A stretch of 64,000 nucleotides of DNA. It comes from Desulfovibrionales bacterium (lineage in GTDB: Bacteria > Desulfobacterota > Desulfovibrionia > Desulfovibrionales > Desulfovibrionaceae). Below, piece after piece: positions 1 to 7,517 of this stretch (position 1 is its first letter; every line of letters begins with the position of its first letter). Both the position numbers and the translations under genes were made by a program. A model generated the notes under the pieces. The model was not told the origin of the DNA. It was given only the letters and a program-made list of their open reading frames with translations, and made no database searches. The stretch is from contig JASGMV010000012.1 of assembly GCA_030156255.1 (NCBI GenBank), forward strand, positions 1 to 64,000. The letters run 5' to 3'.

Positions 1-43
1 GGGGCGCCCCGGCCCCGCAGGCGGCGCACCGAAGGGATCGAAC

Positions 44-1363
44 ATGAACGACCTGGAGACATGCAAGAGCGACCTCCAGGAGCTGGAGAAAGCCGCCAAA
101 CAGCTTCAGAGGCTCCGGGAGTGCTTCAGCCACTGCCAACTCATCGCGGCGAGCCAGACGTTGGAGCAAATCCTGGACAACCTGGTGGACAACGTCATGC
201 AGAACCTGGGCGCCCAGAACGCCAGCCTGTATCTGGTGGACCAGCGCGGCGAGGAACTTCTGCTTTCGTTGTCCAAGGGGCCAATCGGCTCGCGCCTGCC
301 GCCGGGCCTGCGGCTCAAGAAGGGGCAAGGCCTGCCCGGACGGGTCTTTGCGTCCGGACGGACCGAGCGGGTGGAGGACGCCTCGACAATCGACCCGGCC
401 AAGGATTTGCTCGTGGATACGGCGCCGGGCGAGGCCGTCACCGCCTTATGCATTCCCCTGACGTTCAAAGAGCAGGTGCTGGGCGTGGCCAAGCTGACCA
501 ACAAGGCCGACGGGACCCGGTTCGACGCCGACGACCAGGAAATCTTCGAGTACGCCTGCGCCCAGGCTGCGCTGGCCATCCATCAATCCTACGTTCGGGA
601 GATGGAGGTGGACCGCGAGCGTATGGAGCTGCAACTGGAGAAGGCCGCCCAGGTGCAGCGCGTGCTGCTGCCCGAGTCCGCGCCCGAAGCCCCCGGTTTC
701 GAAATCAGCGCCGGTTCGGTCAGTTGCGACGAGATCGGCGGCGACTATCTGGATTTCCTGTCCGACCCCGAAACCCTGCCCGGAGTTCTGGGCTTGGCCG
801 TGGGCGACGTGGTGGGACACGGCGTTCCGGCCGCCCTGCTCATGGCCACATTGCGCGCCTACATGCGCGCCAACGTCCGGTTGCTGCGATCTCCGGACCT
901 GCTCGTTCAGGAAGTCAACGGACTCTTCACCCGCGACACCTTCAAAGAGGCCCACTTCTGCACCCTGTTCCTCCTGGTCATCGACACAAAGAAACGCCGC
1001 CTGGAGTGGGTCAACGCAGGGCACGACCCGGCCCTGTCCTATAGCCCACGGACTCGTGAATTCACGGAGCTTTCGGGGGCGGGCTTCGCTCTGGGATGCG
1101 ACGAACACGCGTGTTTTCAAGAGTTCGACCACCAGGGCTGCGATCCCGGACAGATATGCCTTCTGGCCACGGACGGCGTCTGGGAGACCTTCAATTCCAA
1201 AGGCGAAATGTACGGCAAGGACCGCGCCAGGGCGCTGATCGAGAGGTGCGCCGGGGAGTCCGCGAAAGACATCCGCCTGCGCCTCATGGACGACATGGTC
1301 CGCTTCCGCCAGGGAGAACGCCAGCGCGACGACGTGACCATCGCCGTGGTCAAGGCGCTTTGA
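44..1363 (+). CDS. GAF domain-containing SpoIIE/PP2C-type serine phosphatase
   Basis: The 439-residue protein has a short N-terminal helical segment, a GAF domain (about residues 30-180, with a typical GxGLPGRVF-like core) and a C-terminal SpoIIE/RsbU-type PP2C phosphatase domain (about 210-438) with the metal-binding DEIGGDY and VGDVVGHG motifs and a final RQRDDVTIAVV. Family members dephosphorylate anti-anti-sigma (STAS) proteins in partner-switching pathways or act downstream of signals bound by GAF. No transmembrane segment is visible, so it is probably cytoplasmic. The ATG follows GAAGGGATCGAAC, a usable Shine-Dalgarno. The left neighbour is outside the window, so the cognate STAS or kinase protein is not known; the STAS-containing protein at 61.1 kb is too distant to assign as partner. 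Confidence 0.9.
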   Translation: MNDLETCKSDLQELEKAAKQLQRLRECFSHCQLIAASQTLEQILDNLVDNVMQNLGAQNASLYLVDQRGEELLLSLSKGPIGSRLPPGLRLKKGQGLPGRVFASGRTERVEDASTIDPAKDLLVDTAPGEAVTALCIPLTFKEQVLGVAKLTNKADGTRFDADDQEIFEYACAQAALAIHQSYVREMEVDRERMELQLEKAAQVQRVLLPESAPEAPGFEISAGSVSCDEIGGDYLDFLSDPETLPGVLGLAVGDVVGHGVPAALLMATLRAYMRANVRLLRSPDLLVQEVNGLFTRDTFKEAHFCTLFLLVIDTKKRRLEWVNAGHDPALSYSPRTREFTELSGAGFALGCDEHACFQEFDHQGCDPGQICLLATDGVWETFNSKGEMYGKDRARALIERCAGESAKDIRLRLMDDMVRFRQGERQRDDVTIAVVKAL

Positions 1364-1386
1364 CGGGACGAGGCCAAGCGAACACG

Positions 1387-2313
1387 TTATGCGGCCAGCC
1401 GCTCTTTGAGCCACAACACCACGCGCTCTCGAACCGCCTCGGCCCCGTCGGCCAACCAGAAGCCGAAGTGCGAACCATTTTGGATCCACACCAGCTCGGC
1501 GCCGGCTATCTCCGCAGCCGCATGCCGGGCGTGGTCCGGCGGGACGTCGTTATCCGCGGTCCCGTGGACGATCAACGTCGGGCAGCGAACGTCGCCCAGC
1601 GGCGGCGAGAAGGAAGCGAACTGCGCCATGTCGTTCTTTGCGCCGGCGACCCGTTTGGCCGCATGGTCGCCGATGGAGTGCATCATGGCCTTGAAATACG
1701 CCAGCTTCAAAGGATCGGCGATGATGTGGTCCACCCTCTTCCCCAGTTGTCCGCGAGCCAGCGTGCTCTCCGTAGCGATCATACCCCGAACCGCGGCCTT
1801 GGTCAGGTAGTCCCCCAACAGCGCGGTCAACTTGAACCCCACGGGATTGATGAAAAGTTTCTGCTCCAGATCGGACACTGGAGGGACGTAATCCTTGGCC
1901 ACGGCGTCCAACGCGACGAGGGCCGCCACTTTTTCCGGCCTCCGGGCGGCCAGTTCGTAAATCGGCCCGCCGCCGGCCGAAACGCCGATGATCCCGGCCT
2001 TGTCGACGCCGAGCGCGTCCAGAAGCGCGCCCAGAGCGTCGGCTTGGCGGACCATGGATTCGCCGGTGGACAAGGGCGTGCCCAGATATCCCGGCCGCGA
2101 GGGAGCGATGATTCGAAAACCGTTCTTGCGGAAAACATCGCCAAGGATCAACGCCTGGTCGTAGCCGCCAGGGCCGCCGTGCACGCACAGCAAAGGCGGG
2201 CCTTCTCCGGCTTCCGCGTACTGCACGGGGCCGAAAGGGGTTTCGGCGACCGACGGTTCGCGCTCCAGGCAAGCCACGATCTCTTCAGGGGTGGAAAGCG
2301 TCACGCCGTTCAT
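1387..2313 (-). CDS. Alpha/beta hydrolase
   Basis: A 308-residue alpha/beta-hydrolase. It shows the oxyanion-hole HGGPGG motif near residue 38, a GVSAGGG nucleophile elbow (serine near residue 105), a late Asp region (HGTADNDVPP) and a C-terminal GSHFGFW histidine, so the catalytic triad appears intact. The substrate cannot be predicted; relatives include esterases, haloalkane-type and proline-iminopeptidase-like enzymes. No signal peptide is seen. The reading frame stays open far upstream, but the ATG at 2313 is preceded by TAGGAGTTGCT, a clear ribosome binding site, and the family-like sequence begins there. The gene is convergent with the phosphatase to its left and divergent from cytochrome c3. 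Confidence 0.87.
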   Translation of the reverse strand: MNGVTLSTPEEIVACLEREPSVAETPFGPVQYAEAGEGPPLLCVHGGPGGYDQALILGDVFRKNGFRIIAPSRPGYLGTPLSTGESMVRQADALGALLDALGVDKAGIIGVSAGGGPIYELAARRPEKVAALVALDAVAKDYVPPVSDLEQKLFINPVGFKLTALLGDYLTKAAVRGMIATESTLARGQLGKRVDHIIADPLKLAYFKAMMHSIGDHAAKRVAGAKNDMAQFASFSPPLGDVRCPTLIVHGTADNDVPPDHARHAAAEIAGAELVWIQNGSHFGFWLADGAEAVRERVVLWLKERLAA

Positions 2314-2622
2314 AGCAACTCCTATACGCTGAGGTTCACCCAGGTCCTTGGCCGGCTCCAACAACGAAGATCGAAGGCCTGCTGCGAAAAGTCGCCAAAG
2401 TCTCCTCCCCACGCGCGCCTTCTTCTTTTGGGAACGCACCCTAAGCCATTCAGCAAAGGATGTCATGGAAAACGCACGGTGACGCCGGCGACGTGTTCGA
2501 ACCACCGAGGACCTTGACTCCGCGGGTGAATCGTCCCACAGTCGCAGATGGATATCCTCTCTGTCGGGCGTCCGCCGAACGGCCGGACGGGGTCGTTTGC
2601 AACCACAAACAAGGAGTGAGGC
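2314..2622. other. Divergent intergenic region, hydrolase / cytochrome c3
   Basis: About 309 bases separate the divergent hydrolase and cytochrome genes and must hold both promoters. No convincing protein gene was found here. A short hairpin (CGTCCG / CGGACG, around 2567-2590) lies about 35 bases ahead of the cytochrome start. I could not pick a confident -10/-35 pair. Confidence 0.5.
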
Positions 2623-3021
2623 ATGCGCACGCTGATTGCGACCCTTGGAGCGGTGCTGTTGCTGGCGGGAGTGGTATGGGCCCAGCAACAAGCGCCGGAG
2701 CAACCTCTCAACCTCGCCTATTTCCCCAAAAAAGCGGTGGAGTTCACCCATACGCCCCACCTCAAGGAGGCGGGGCTCCAATGCGAGGAATGCCACCACA
2801 AAAAAGTCGACGGCAAAATCGTCAAATGCTCCACCTCCGGCTGCCACGACGTCTTCGACCGCAAGGACCGCAGCGAGGCGTCTTTCTACAATATGGTCCA
2901 CGGCCGCGGCTCCAAGGACATGCAAAGCTGCCTGGGCTGCCATAAGGAAGCCGCCAAAGGCAAGTTCAAGAGTATGGGGAGAGAATTGACAAGCTGCAAG
3001 GGCTCGGTCTGCCATCCATGA
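2623..3021 (+). CDS. Periplasmic tetraheme cytochrome c3 (type I)
   Basis: A 132-residue precursor with a signal peptide ending at about Ala20 (VWA-QQ). Four heme-binding motifs occur in the canonical c3 order: CEECH (54-58), CSTSGCH (69-75, four-residue spacer), CLGCH (103-107) and CKGSVCH (125-131, four-residue spacer). Additional histidines at 43, 46, 59 and 93 are good candidates for the distal axial ligands. The family transfers electrons between periplasmic hydrogenases or formate dehydrogenases and membrane redox complexes in sulfate reducers. The mature size, about 112 residues, is typical. The start follows AAGGAGTGAGGC. A strong hairpin follows, so the gene is probably monocistronic. 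Confidence 0.96.
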   Translation: MRTLIATLGAVLLLAGVVWAQQQAPEQPLNLAYFPKKAVEFTHTPHLKEAGLQCEECHHKKVDGKIVKCSTSGCHDVFDRKDRSEASFYNMVHGRGSKDMQSCLGCHKEAAKGKFKSMGRELTSCKGSVCHP

Positions 3022-3044
3022 CCCTTCGGAGATTTCCAAAACCA

Positions 3045-3084
3045 GGAAGGGCCCGCCCCCATGGCTGGGGTGGGCCCTTCCTTT
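3045..3084. terminator. Hairpin terminator between cytochrome c3 and cstA
   Basis: A near-perfect inverted repeat (GGAAGGGCCCGCCCC and its complement) is followed by TTTTA on the plus strand. It lies between two convergent genes and probably ends the cytochrome transcript; it may also serve the minus-strand transporter gene. Confidence 0.8.
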
Positions 3085-3110
3085 TATAGGGTTGAGTGTC
3101 GGAGGCTTTG

Positions 3111-4532
3111 TTAAATGCTGCTGGGAGCAGGGCTCTGGCAGCAGCGGTTCGCATACATCATGAACACGACAATGGCGGCGAGTCCGGAGGCGACCCCGAG
3201 GATGTTGGAGACCATCGCCGGTATGTGAAAACCTATGGGCGCCTGCAAAATAAAGCTGACGCTGACGACGGTCATGAAAGCGGCCGGCATCGTGGCGATC
3301 CAGTGGAAACTGTGGTTTTGTACGAGATAAACCGCCGAAACCCAGAGCGCCATCATGGCCAAGCTCTGATTGAACCAGCCGAAGTAACGCCAAAGAACGC
3401 CGAAATCCTGGGCGGCGAGGAAAAAGGCGACGACGAACAACGGACCGACGAGCAACAGCCGCTTGAAGGCTTTTTGCTGCGGTACGCCGAAGGCGTCGGC
3501 CACAATCAGCCTCGTGGAGCGAAACGCCGCGCCGCCGCTGGCGACGGGGAGCGCCGCCGCGCCGAAAATCGCCAGGAAGCCGCCCACGGGGCCGAACAGG
3601 GAGCTGCAGACCGCCTGGACCACGCCGGCCGGAGAGGCGGTGTCGATCACGGCCTGCATGGCCACGGGGTTGTCGTAAAACGAAAGACCGGCCGTGGCCC
3701 AAATCAGGGAGATAAGGCCTTCGGCGATCATGGCCCCGTAGAAGACGCCCCGGCCGCTGCGCTCGTTTCTGATGCAGCGGGCCATGAGCGGAGACTGCGC
3801 TGCGTGCAAACCGCTGATAGCGCCGCAGGACAAGGTGATGAACAGCAAAGGCCAGCGAGACAGGTCCTTCGGATGCGTGTTGGCGGTAAAATCAAGCGAC
3901 GGAATCTGATAACCGTTGTAAATCAGGCTGACGGCGACGCCCACGGACATGACCAGCAGCAGCACGCCGAGAATCGGATACAAGCGGCCTATCAACGTGC
4001 GAACGGGCAAAATCGCCGCCAGAAAATAGTACAGGAAGATAATCGCAACCAGCAGCCGAACGTCCACGCCCAACACACGCCCCAGCAACTCGGCCGGGCC
4101 GAGCGCGAACACCATGGCCGCCAGGAGCAGCAGGATCATCGAAAAGACGCGCACGACCTGCCGGGCCGTCAGGCCCATGACATCGCCGACGACTTCGGGG
4201 ATGGACCGGCCCTTGGAGCGAACCGAAAGCATGCCGCTCATGTAATCGTGCACGCCGCCGGCGAAAATGCCGCCGAAGACGATCCAAAGCAGGGCCGAAG
4301 GACCATAGAGCGCGCCGAGGATGGGACAGAAGATCAGCCCCAATCCGGCGATGTCCAGCAATTGGATGAAAAAGATCTTCCAGCCGGGCATGGGAGCGAA
4401 GTCGCAGTCGTCGCGGTATTCGAAGCAAGGAGTCGGATATTCGGGCCGGGCGCCGAAAATCTTCTCCACCACCTTGCCGTACACCAAATAGCCGACGACC
4501 AACAGGACCACACATAAAAAGAAAAAGGACAT
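3111..4532 (-). CDS. cstA: CstA-family membrane transporter (short form)
   Basis: A 473-residue, very hydrophobic multi-spanning protein of the CstA carbon-starvation family. It is shorter than the roughly 700-residue enterobacterial CstA and BtsT, but a compact form of this size is common in anaerobes. Family motifs include EYRDDCDF-like and the long conserved GGAAFRSTRLIVADAF region. Known members import pyruvate or peptides. The ATG is preceded by GGAGGAGCGCCTG. The upstream neighbours on the same strand are a LytS/LytTR sensor-regulator pair, an arrangement like BtsS/BtsR-BtsT, which suggests substrate-induced transport. Substrate identity (pyruvate or peptide) is inference. It is preceded by a 209-base gap, so it may have its own promoter under LytTR control. 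Confidence 0.9.
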   Translation of the reverse strand: MSFFFLCVVLLVVGYLVYGKVVEKIFGARPEYPTPCFEYRDDCDFAPMPGWKIFFIQLLDIAGLGLIFCPILGALYGPSALLWIVFGGIFAGGVHDYMSGMLSVRSKGRSIPEVVGDVMGLTARQVVRVFSMILLLLAAMVFALGPAELLGRVLGVDVRLLVAIIFLYYFLAAILPVRTLIGRLYPILGVLLLVMSVGVAVSLIYNGYQIPSLDFTANTHPKDLSRWPLLFITLSCGAISGLHAAQSPLMARCIRNERSGRGVFYGAMIAEGLISLIWATAGLSFYDNPVAMQAVIDTASPAGVVQAVCSSLFGPVGGFLAIFGAAALPVASGGAAFRSTRLIVADAFGVPQQKAFKRLLLVGPLFVVAFFLAAQDFGVLWRYFGWFNQSLAMMALWVSAVYLVQNHSFHWIATMPAAFMTVVSVSFILQAPIGFHIPAMVSNILGVASGLAAIVVFMMYANRCCQSPAPSSI

Positions 4533-4695
4533 CAGGCGCTCCTCCGGGACGGGGTTCGACCCCCTGCGACCGAATCTAGAGGATAACGCCTTTGCGAATC
4601 TCTAGCGATTTCTCGAATGGTAAAATTAAAGGCGCGAATCGACGGCTCAGAGGCGTGAACCGTATGAACGGCGCGAGGTTCGGCCTTGCGTCCCG

Positions 4696-4728
4696 CGAAA
4701 TGCCTGCAGGCGGGCTGCGGGCATTTCG
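4696..4728. terminator. Hairpin downstream of the lytS-like gene
   Basis: CGAAATGCC (4696-4704) pairs with GGCATTTCG (4720-4728). It lies 14 bases past the sensor kinase stop on the minus strand. No T-run follows on that strand, so it may be a weak terminator or a 3' processing hairpin. Just to its left lie two imperfect GTTCA direct repeats nine bases apart on the minus strand that could be a regulator site for cstA. Confidence 0.4.
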
Positions 4729-4741
4729 AGCGTAATATGCT

Positions 4742-6499
4742 CTAAAAATTGAGTTTTGGCTCTAGTGCAGCACTGGAAGCCGGGATTCGGGGAATAGACA
4801 AGCGCACCATGGAGCCCCGCCCGAGTTCGCTCTCAATGGACAAACCGTGCTCCGGTCCGAAAAGATGGGCCAGCCGGGAATTGCAATTACGAAGGCCGAT
4901 GCCTTCCCCCAGGTGCTCGCCGTTGTGGTTCTCGGGCGCCAGGAGCATGGCGATATCCGCAGCAGTCATACCCACGCCGTCGTCCTCCACGGTCACGTAG
5001 AGCACGTCTTCGTGCACGGCGGCCGTCAGGCGAACCACGCCGCCCTCCTCCCGGCCGAGCACCCCGTGCTTGACGCCGTTTTCGACCAAAGGCTGGATGA
5101 TCAGCGGCGGCATGAGCCAAAATTCCGCATCGGAAGAGACGTTCTCTTCGTAACTGATGCGATCGCCGAACCGGGCTTTTTCGATGGATATGTAGGAACG
5201 AACCCGGATCAACTCCTCGGCGAACGGTATGAATCCGCGGGAGCTGTCCAGGCTTTGGCGCATATAGCTGGCGAGATCCAGCAGCAGCTCTCGGGCCTGC
5301 TGGGGCGCCGTGCGGCAGAACGAGGCGATGGTGTTCAGAGAGTTGAACAGGAAGTGCGGGTTGATCTGCGCCTGCAGTCTTCGAATCTCCGCATGGGCCA
5401 AAAGCTGATTCTTGATCTGAATCTCCTCCAGTTCGAGCTGGGTCGAAAACAGATCGGCCAGGCCTTTGGCCAGTTCGAAGCGCGTGTTGTCCAGGGGCTG
5501 CTCGTCGGTTCCGTAAAGCTTGAGGCAGCCGACCGTGCGCGACGACTGCCGTAGCGGCATGATGATCGCCTCGGTCAGCGGACAGTTCTCCACGTCGCAG
5601 GCGATGGCGCTACGGCCCCGCACAAAGACGCCGTCGCCGCCGCCCTCCTCCAGCACCTTCTTCGTCGCTTTGGTATGGATGGGATGGCCGGTAAGATGAT
5701 GGTCGGCGCCCACGCCGACGTGCGCCAGCACCTGCTCCCTGGACGTAATGTCCACGGCGGCCATGGGCGCCAGTTCATAAATGATCTGCGCCGTGGCCGC
5801 GGCCGACTCCGCGTTGAGTCCGCTGCGCAAATATCCCACGGTCCTGTTCGCGATGTCCAAAATGCGCTGCACCTGGCTCGAATCGCGCTTGTCCCGCAAA
5901 CGCATCTGCATGGCCAACAATTCCACGAACAAGGCCGAGCCCACGGTATTGATCACGATCATGGGACCGGAAATGATCCGCACCAATTCGACGGCCTCGA
6001 AAAAAGGACGAGCCATCAACAGCACCAACCCCATGTGCGCGGTCTCCCCGACCAGGGCGATAGCGCCGGCGTAGCGCCAATTGAGGGGATAACCGCCCAG
6101 CCGCCCGCGGATAAGGCCTGCGGCGAGGCCTTCCAAAATGGTCGCCAAAGCGCATGGGGCGGCGCTGAACCCGCCGATGTCGATGAGATAGCGATGCCCC
6201 CCGGCGATGAGGCCGGCGCCCAGGCCCATGGCCGGGCCGCCGAACAAGCCCGCCGTGATCACTCCCATGGCCCGCAGATTGGCGTAGGACTTGAACACCG
6301 AATTGCCGGTGTATGTTCCCAATATTCCGAACAGTCCGAACAACAGCGTCTGAAAAATGAAAACCTTGCGGGAAGGCTTGCGATACAGACTCAAGCGGCC
6401 GATGGGCGTGAAGGTCAAAACGGCGAGTCCTCCGGTGATCAACAGACCGAAACGCTGCGACAGGGCCACGAAAAGATCCGGCAGGTAATCAGGAAGCAT
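4742..6499 (-). CDS. LytS-family membrane sensor histidine kinase
   Basis: A 585-residue kinase. The N-terminal 180 residues form a five-helix 5TM-LYT sensor region with the conserved NxR..G....G...GP core and GGxHR signature (GGHRYLIDIGG). A GAF domain follows (about 215-345), then a His_kinase domain with NPHFLFNSLN (phosphoacceptor His382) and a HATPase with VENGVKHG and DDGVGM. Family members (LytS, BtsS, YpdA) sense pyruvate or membrane-related signals and phosphorylate a LytTR regulator. The open frame begins slightly earlier at a TTG, but the ATG at 6499 sits behind GGAGG at good distance and is preferred. The cognate regulator is immediately upstream, only 12 bases away, so the two form an operon. 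Confidence 0.92.
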   Translation of the reverse strand: MLPDYLPDLFVALSQRFGLLITGGLAVLTFTPIGRLSLYRKPSRKVFIFQTLLFGLFGILGTYTGNSVFKSYANLRAMGVITAGLFGGPAMGLGAGLIAGGHRYLIDIGGFSAAPCALATILEGLAAGLIRGRLGGYPLNWRYAGAIALVGETAHMGLVLLMARPFFEAVELVRIISGPMIVINTVGSALFVELLAMQMRLRDKRDSSQVQRILDIANRTVGYLRSGLNAESAAATAQIIYELAPMAAVDITSREQVLAHVGVGADHHLTGHPIHTKATKKVLEEGGGDGVFVRGRSAIACDVENCPLTEAIIMPLRQSSRTVGCLKLYGTDEQPLDNTRFELAKGLADLFSTQLELEEIQIKNQLLAHAEIRRLQAQINPHFLFNSLNTIASFCRTAPQQARELLLDLASYMRQSLDSSRGFIPFAEELIRVRSYISIEKARFGDRISYEENVSSDAEFWLMPPLIIQPLVENGVKHGVLGREEGGVVRLTAAVHEDVLYVTVEDDGVGMTAADIAMLLAPENHNGEHLGEGIGLRNCNSRLAHLFGPEHGLSIESELGRGSMVRLSIPRIPASSAALEPKLNF

Positions 6500-6511
6500 C
6501 GCAACCTCCAA

Positions 6512-7324
6512 TCAGACCAGCCCCAGCCGTTGTTTCAGCTCTTTGGCGCGCTCGCGCCCCACAGTAATTTCCGTTCGCTCTCGATCGTCCAGGATGATGA
6601 TGTACTTGCCGTTGTAATACGGCGCCACTTCCGCGATGCGATCCAGATTGACCACCGCGGACCGGCTGATGCGGAAAAAACGCCGGCCTTCCAGGCGCTC
6701 CTCCAGAGCGGTCAAGGACTGCACGCCGTGCAGGGGATATCGGCCACCGTCCTCCTCCCCCGCGATCCGGACGAAAATCCGCTTGCCGTCAACCTCGCAC
6801 ACCAGCAAATCCTCAACGGGAGTCAAACGAATACGCCCGCCGCGCTCCACGGGGATTCTGTGCTCGCTGGGCGAGCCCTGACGGCCGAGCGGCGCGCCTT
6901 GCAGGGCGGCCAGCAGTTTCTGCAGCGTCCACGGATCATTCAACGGCTCCTCGTTTTTTACGGCCAGGCGTTGGCGGGCGCGGTCCAGGCAGGCGGCGAG
7001 CCGTTGTTCGGACACGGGTTTGAGCAGATAGTCCAGCGCCTCGGCCTCGAAGGCTTTGACGGCGTATTCGTCATAGGCCGTAATGAACACGAACAAAGGC
7101 GGATCGGGACGTTCAAAGGCTTGCTCAAGGATCTGGAAGCCGTTCTGACCAGGCATCTGGATGTCCTGCAACACGAGGTCGAAGGAGCCGGAGTCGAGCA
7201 TTTCCAAGGCTCTGGCCGCCGTGCCCGCCTGCTCCGCAACGATGTCTTCATGCTCCGCAAGGAGATAGGCCAATTCGTCGCGAGCCGGGGCTTCGTCGTC
7301 GACTATCAGGGCACGGATGGTCAT
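6512..7324 (-). CDS. LytTR-type response regulator
   Basis: A 270-residue regulator with an N-terminal receiver domain (acidic pocket Asp9-Asp10, phosphoacceptor Asp54 in LQDIQMPG, lysine in LKPVSE) and a C-terminal LytTR DNA-binding domain (about 160-268, with the typical FFRISRSAVVNLDRI and YIIILDD blocks). It is the likely partner of the LytS-like kinase whose start follows 12 bases downstream. The frame extends further upstream, but the receiver begins exactly at MTIRALIVDDE, so the ATG at 7324 is chosen although its Shine-Dalgarno is weak. The most likely target is the cstA-family gene in the same cluster (inference from synteny). Confidence 0.92.
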   Translation of the reverse strand: MTIRALIVDDEAPARDELAYLLAEHEDIVAEQAGTAARALEMLDSGSFDLVLQDIQMPGQNGFQILEQAFERPDPPLFVFITAYDEYAVKAFEAEALDYLLKPVSEQRLAACLDRARQRLAVKNEEPLNDPWTLQKLLAALQGAPLGRQGSPSEHRIPVERGGRIRLTPVEDLLVCEVDGKRIFVRIAGEEDGGRYPLHGVQSLTALEERLEGRRFFRISRSAVVNLDRIAEVAPYYNGKYIIILDDRERTEITVGRERAKELKQRLGLV

Positions 7325-7517
7325 ACCGAAGCATAAAGCTGACAAGAACATTTGTCCATGCCGGTGATTTTCCGACATCCACGGCGTAAGAATGAAGCCC
7401 GAATTTTCATCGGCGTCGCGCAACTCGAGAGCCTGTCTGATCAAGCCGGATAAATTATCATTTGGCTTTTCTCAAAGTTACCGTATAGGTTTTGGAAAAA
7501 AATCACCCGACTCCGCC

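Noticed and set aside
1387-3702. A 771-codon frame that would extend the hydrolase N-terminus
   Set aside because: The extra part crosses the antisense of cytochrome c3 and lacks family similarity; the ATG at 2313 has a proper ribosome site.
3096-4517. A 473-codon plus-strand frame
   Set aside because: It is the mirror of the CstA-family gene, whose translation is clearly a membrane protein with conserved motifs.
5675-7336. A 553-codon plus-strand frame
   Set aside because: Antisense to the LytS and LytTR genes; no domain and His/Gln/Arg-rich shadow composition.
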